Positions 59,992 to 64,000 of a DNA stretch of 64,000 nucleotides are shown here, piece by piece. Under the pieces are notes generated by a model, which worked only from the letters and a program-made list of their open reading frames with translations, was not told the origin of the DNA and searched no databases. This stretch comes from Portunus trituberculatus (Eukaryota > Arthropoda > Malacostraca > Decapoda > Portunidae). The stretch spans positions 21,972,800-22,036,799 of the forward strand of contig NC_059300.1 of assembly GCF_017591435.1 (NCBI RefSeq), written 5' to 3'. The stretch's first letter is position 1. Every line of letters starts with the position of its first letter. The position numbers were made by a program, and so were the translations under genes.

Positions 59992-61071
59992 CTACGCCTC
60001 CTTCTTGGTGGTATCGTCGTCTTCGTCCGAAGCCTCGGAGGAAGATCGCACATCAGAAATCTCCTTGAATAATAGCATGCGTACCACAATCCTGAGAATG
60101 AGATAAGTCCACATGATGTGGATCAGCAGCAGACCTAGCAGCAGGCCATTGAAGATATAATAGACAGGATACCAAACCTGTAAGATCACGTGAGCGCGGA
60201 AAAGCGTGGTCTTCATGATCCAGAATGGGTAGAGTCCGACTCGTGTACATAGCCATAATATTAAGAATATCACAAACAACGCATCCATGCCAAGCTGCTT
60301 TCCGCACAGTTTGCAAATCTTGGCCAGCAGCATTGGAATGTCGCCGCACTCATGAACCACAAGCACAAGTGTTCCGATGCGCACGAAGTTCACAACCCAC
60401 GAGAAAGAAATGAGCAGGATGGTGAGGAGGTGGTGCACAAAGAGCTGTGTGGAGTCTTTCCGTCGATGCTGGAAGAAGTGAGTGATGGTCATGCTCCAGT
60501 AAAACCCCAGGGACACCATGTAGTAAGTCCACACCCAATCATCCACGCTGTGTTCTGGGAACCCAATGAAGCAGTGGTCGATGTTCCACAGCCATTCCTT
60601 GTCCCAAAGCACCACCGCGCCCAGTATCGAGTACGAGATGTAGTAGGAAGTCTCCCATATTAAATTGCAAAACTTTGTAAGCGGTGAAGTCTTGCTGACG
60701 GCTGCCCGCTGACGCAGCCACCGCTCCACCTGCCGCTCAGTCAATCCCAAACCCGTGGCCGCTTCCACGAGCACCTGAGGAGACGGTCGTGTGCGGTACC
60801 GTCTAAAAACTGTCTCTAGGTCATCGTTGTGAACTGGGGAGCGAGGCCGTACATCCTTGATTCCCAGAAAACGTCCTAAGGGTGCGAACACGAAGGGATT
60901 AAGTACAAGGTAGCGGAAGGCGATGAAAACGGCGGCGATGGCGAAGGGATACGTCCAGGCATCCATGAAGACAGGGAAGCTGAAGTGTGTGGAGTGGGTG
61001 AGGTAGTACCAGGTGTAGCCAGGGGGCAGCCACACATCCTCGTTCCAGAACCACGCCATCAGCCAAGACAT
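59992..61071 (-). CDS. Ceramide synthase (Lag1/TLC family), paralogue B
   Basis: The uninterrupted coding frame gives 359 aa from ATG 61071. This start is chosen because MSWLMAWFWNEDVWLPPG matches the family N terminus and a splice acceptor (CTCTTCTGTAG) ends one base before it, implying an upstream 5' UTR exon. The protein makes ceramide in the ER membrane. Features are WLPPG (15-19), a first membrane segment (about 38-57), the homeobox-like region (about 76-122, RQVERWLRQR), and the TLC domain with FVHHLLTILLISFSW (H213, H214) and VHECGDIPMLLAK (H240, E241, D244). As in paralogue A, the first aspartate of the second Lag1 half is Glu. The C-terminal tail DVRSSSEASDEDDD offers casein-kinase-2-type serines. 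It lies 11.3 kb from paralogue A in the same orientation, suggesting tandem duplication. Confidence 0.93.
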   Translation of the reverse strand: MSWLMAWFWNEDVWLPPGYTWYYLTHSTHFSFPVFMDAWTYPFAIAAVFIAFRYLVLNPFVFAPLGRFLGIKDVRPRSPVHNDDLETVFRRYRTRPSPQVLVEAATGLGLTERQVERWLRQRAAVSKTSPLTKFCNLIWETSYYISYSILGAVVLWDKEWLWNIDHCFIGFPEHSVDDWVWTYYMVSLGFYWSMTITHFFQHRRKDSTQLFVHHLLTILLISFSWVVNFVRIGTLVLVVHECGDIPMLLAKICKLCGKQLGMDALFVIFLILWLCTRVGLYPFWIMKTTLFRAHVILQVWYPVYYIFNGLLLGLLLIHIMWTYLILRIVVRMLLFKEISDVRSSSEASDEDDDTTKKEA

Positions 61072-61178
61072 CCTACAGAAGAGCGGCACCCCGGTTACCA
61101 CGACCCCAACCCACACCCTGCTATACTCCTCTCGCGGCCACTCTCGACCACCCATGCCTCTCACTCCACTCTATCTTC

Positions 61179-61183
<5 letters not shown>

Positions 61184-61253
<70 letters not shown>
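61184..61253. repeat. (CT)n upstream of ceramide synthase B
   Basis: About 35 units; (GA)n on the coding strand, about 110 bases before the start codon and within the presumed upstream intron. Confidence 0.97.
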
Positions 61254-61256
<3 letters not shown>

Positions 61257-61540
61257 TCTTTCATCACACACAAACAACACAGTTGAAAAACACCGAAAGA
61301 ACAGTAATATGATAGAGTAAAAGAAAATACAAAAGAATTAAGATTATATTAAAAAATAAAAAAATAATAGATAAAAGATGCGAAAATAGAATTGGAAGGG
61401 AACGAGACAGAGATATGGAATTATAAGAGTAAGAGTTGTTAAAAAGGAGTTAAAGACGCTGAAGAAGTAACATAGAAGAACAACGTACAATCTAACGAAA
61501 TCAAGAACAGAAGTACGACAAAAAAGATAACCCGATGTCT

Positions 61541-61604
<64 letters not shown>
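61541..61604. repeat. (CA)n microsatellite
   Basis: About 32 CA units with no identified element at its sides. Confidence 0.97.
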
Positions 61605-61606
<2 letters not shown>

Positions 61607-63234
61607 TATAGATATAAATATCTACTAAGACACTTACACCTGCTATCAGCACGAGCACCACCAAAGCATGAGACGAAAAACAAAAGCACTATGATAAGAA
61701 AAGAGCATGTAATGAAATTCTGCAGAATAACAGAAGCGGAAGATGCATAGTAGAGGAAACAATAGCTGTGCTCCCAGACGCGGAGAAAAGAGGAATAGAA
61801 AACTAGCAAGCCAAGATATCAAAATTAGGCGTGCAGGCACAAGGCGAGATAGGAGAAATGGAAATGCAGTCACTTGAAAGGTGCAGCGTTAGCAGCTGTG
61901 ACAGTTCTGGCTGGGAGGAAAATCGCGTAGTACTAAAAGCTGGAGTGTTACATGGAGTCAGACTTGACTCCATGCTGTAAATATTTGACATCGATTGGCG
62001 TTAATAACAATATTAATCATAAAAGTTATAGAGGGAAAAAGAACAACAATAATAACAAGAACTAAGACAGGAAAAACGCGAGTTTCTTGAGCACGTTATG
62101 GATCAATGTGATGCAGACGACCGTGAAAAAATTGCAAACTATAAATTAAATAAGATACTAAACACATAGATAACTATATAATGAATTAATAAACAAATGA
62201 CATGATCCACATCACCGAAAAGTTTATATACCACCAAACATATGCATGAACAACGATACAAGGTATATATGGAAAAATATAGCACCTGATGATGAAAGTG
62301 CGATACTGAGGATTCTGGTCCTACTAGTGTCCCAAATGTGCAAGGTGAAGGCGGCCTGAGTCGTGACGAGAGGTAGTGTGGCACGAGACACACTCCCTCA
62401 CGCCACCACCGCGCACTGGATTCCAGTTGTGGTGGTATCTCGCGTCCACATGTTACCCAAGCAACCAACTGGCGCGCGCAAGGAAGCGGCGAGCCAGGGA
62501 AGGGATGAGAGACTGAAGAATTCATGCTCCTCCTCCTTCTTCTCCCGACACCCTCGCTGCAAAGCCTTCCTTTAGTGGTGCTGGCTCAAGGGTGAGTGCC
62601 AGACCGTGTCTTAGAGGTTGGCACGGAAAGCGCGCCACGGCACTACAGAACAAATAAGAAAAATAATCATAAGCTTCAGTTATATGTGACTTCATTCTGA
62701 GGTGTGTACGTAACAGATAACCTTATTTTGCCTCGTTGATCCAAATATTGTCATGAATTCAAGTTCATTATTTTTTTTCTTTAATCTATCCGCTTAATTG
62801 TATTCTAGAAACATTTTATTTATATATTTTAATACTCAATAAATGTGGTATATACATGCTTGGCGAGTGAACACACACACCCAGCACACTGCACCCACGT
62901 CATCTCACCCCATGACGGATTTATGCACACTGAACAAAGAATAAAGCCTATCGCAAAACCATGGATGGAGAAAAAATACATTAAAACTTGGTCGATGTGC
63001 ATCGCTCCCTTGCACGTTATCGGTCTGATGGTTAAGAGTGAAAAGGAGGTCGCGCGATATCTTATCTCGTTATCGTATCTCTACGCCCTACGGACGCCAA
63101 CCCCTCCCCCGATGGAGGAAGAGGGCGGAGTGACGCGAGCCTCAGCGTATGCATGTTGTGTATTAGCAGAGAGTGTAAATGAGAGACAATGTGGAATGTC
63201 ACAACACGGTGCAGGTGCACGAATAAAATCTCAG

Positions 63235-63235
<1 letters not shown>
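61605..63235. other. Probable upstream/intronic region of ceramide synthase B
   Basis: No coding exon is supported. It includes a perfect 10-bp hairpin (61951-61974) and a GC-richer zone at about 62340-62640 with an X-box-like site, which could be a promoter. Confidence 0.3.
62452..62465 (+). promoter_or_regulatory. X-box-like RFX site
   Basis: GTTACC, two bases, AGCAAC exactly fits the consensus GTNRCC-N(0-3)-RGYAAC bound by RFX factors. It lies in the GC-richer zone upstream of ceramide synthase B. A chance match is possible. Confidence 0.25.

Positions 63236-63295
<60 letters not shown>
63236..63295. repeat. (CT)n microsatellite
   Basis: About 30 CT units. Confidence 0.97.
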
Positions 63296-63297
<2 letters not shown>

Positions 63298-63520
63298 CTC
63301 GCTTCACTGTCTCCATTGTCTCCATCTACGTATACGGTACTTACCGTCACCAGCAGTAATAATAAAAGCACCAAGCAACGCGTCACATGGCATTAAGATC
63401 CCCGTAGGACTCGTTTATTTTAAAGTTATGAGTAATTAGGATTTCAGATTATGAGGAAAAATGAAGAATGACGATACATTTACCACTGGAGGAGACAGAG
63501 GCGGAGGCAGAGGCGGGGAC

Positions 63521-63583
63521 TTAGGAGGAGGAGGAGGAGGAGGAGGAGGAGGAGGAGGAGGAGGAGGAGGAGGAGGAGGAGGA
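63521..63583. repeat. (GGA)n trinucleotide repeat
   Basis: About 21 GGA units; the poly-Gly and poly-Pro frames across it are artefacts. The remainder to 64000 shows no gene. Confidence 0.96.
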
Positions 63584-64000
63584 TTAATGAAGAAAACGCT
63601 GATACGAACGAGGGTCATTTTGATACAGGTGGGAATGAAACCGGAAAAATTTACTGGAGCGAATAATCAGTAGACTGGTATGGGCAGAATAAAGGTAAAA
63701 GACAGTAATGTGTTATAAAAGACTTTTTTCAAATAATTAAGAATTTAATAAGTGGAAAACGAGACTATATCCAAATTATTCGGTGAAAGGAATAAAGGAC
63801 CAAAGCGAGGTTAACACAACAGCTTTTACTCAAGGTAAACCACAGGCAGTCATTGCCATTGCTACGTTTCTCCTTTGCGCTGAAAACAAATCTAAAGTGA
63901 AGACTTTTCTGATGCCCCTGCACATTAGCCACCTTCAAGACACAACAAATCACCTTCAATAATTATCCAAGTGTTCCATGCAAAATAATTCAAATTAAAA

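Noticed and set aside
59992..61164. Ceramide synthase B starting at 61164
   Set aside because: The 31 extra residues are unlike the family and a splice acceptor lies one base before ATG 61071.
62845..63396. 183-codon plus-strand frame
   Set aside because: No recognisable motif, ends in a CT-tract Leu-Ser run, and lies in a region without other coding signs.

Overview
The window looks like animal nuclear DNA, most likely from a decapod crustacean (an inference). The evidence is spliced genes with arthropod/metazoan families, very dense long (TA)n, (CT)n, (CA)n and trinucleotide microsatellites, degenerate TTAGG-like tracts, and many broken mobile elements of animal type. No bacterial or phage features are present. 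Most long open frames are translations of simple repeats or transposon debris.

Genes. At the left edge, on the plus strand, lies the terminal exon of a leucine-rich-repeat type protein (54-1159). All other supported genes are on the minus strand. They are: a last exon of an unrecognised gene (25500-25595); a two-exon nuclear-type protein of about 300 aa (27510-28829); KDM8/JMJD5, a JmjC oxygenase reconstructed from three exons (30921-41570) with a 9.1 kb intron packed with mobile elements and a second intron with a GC donor; an uninterrupted F-box/LRR gene (43407-44843); and two ceramide synthase paralogues (47176-48651 and 59992-61071). The paralogues share the sphingolipid N-acylation role, and both carry the same substitution in the Lag1 motif.

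Mobile elements. 5.7-10.3 kb holds a LINE 3' end, then a Tc1/mariner element that contains a transposase hairpin and is split by a minisatellite, a fold-back element and a THAP fragment. 10.3-19.4 kb is a piggyBac element with TTAA ends, into which a Ty3/gypsy-like LTR element inserted. That LTR element has integrase upstream of reverse transcriptase and has lost nearly all of RT and RNase H. 20.4-22.9 kb is a CR1/L2-like LINE ending at a small hAT element. The KDM8 intron (32-41 kb) contains a jockey-like LINE, a LINE tail, a 1 kb repeat, a tRNA-derived SINE and a CR1/L2-like LINE. 50-54 kb repeats that cast in inverted or rearranged order. Two hAT-type elements have exact 8-bp target duplications (49770-50102 and 57549-58558).

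The most striking unexplained pattern is that CR1/L2-like LINE copies, tRNA-derived SINE copies and a 1 kb repeat are strung together with (CA)n tracts at almost every junction. This suggests a LINE/SINE pair that inserts into, or seeds, (CA)n microsatellites.
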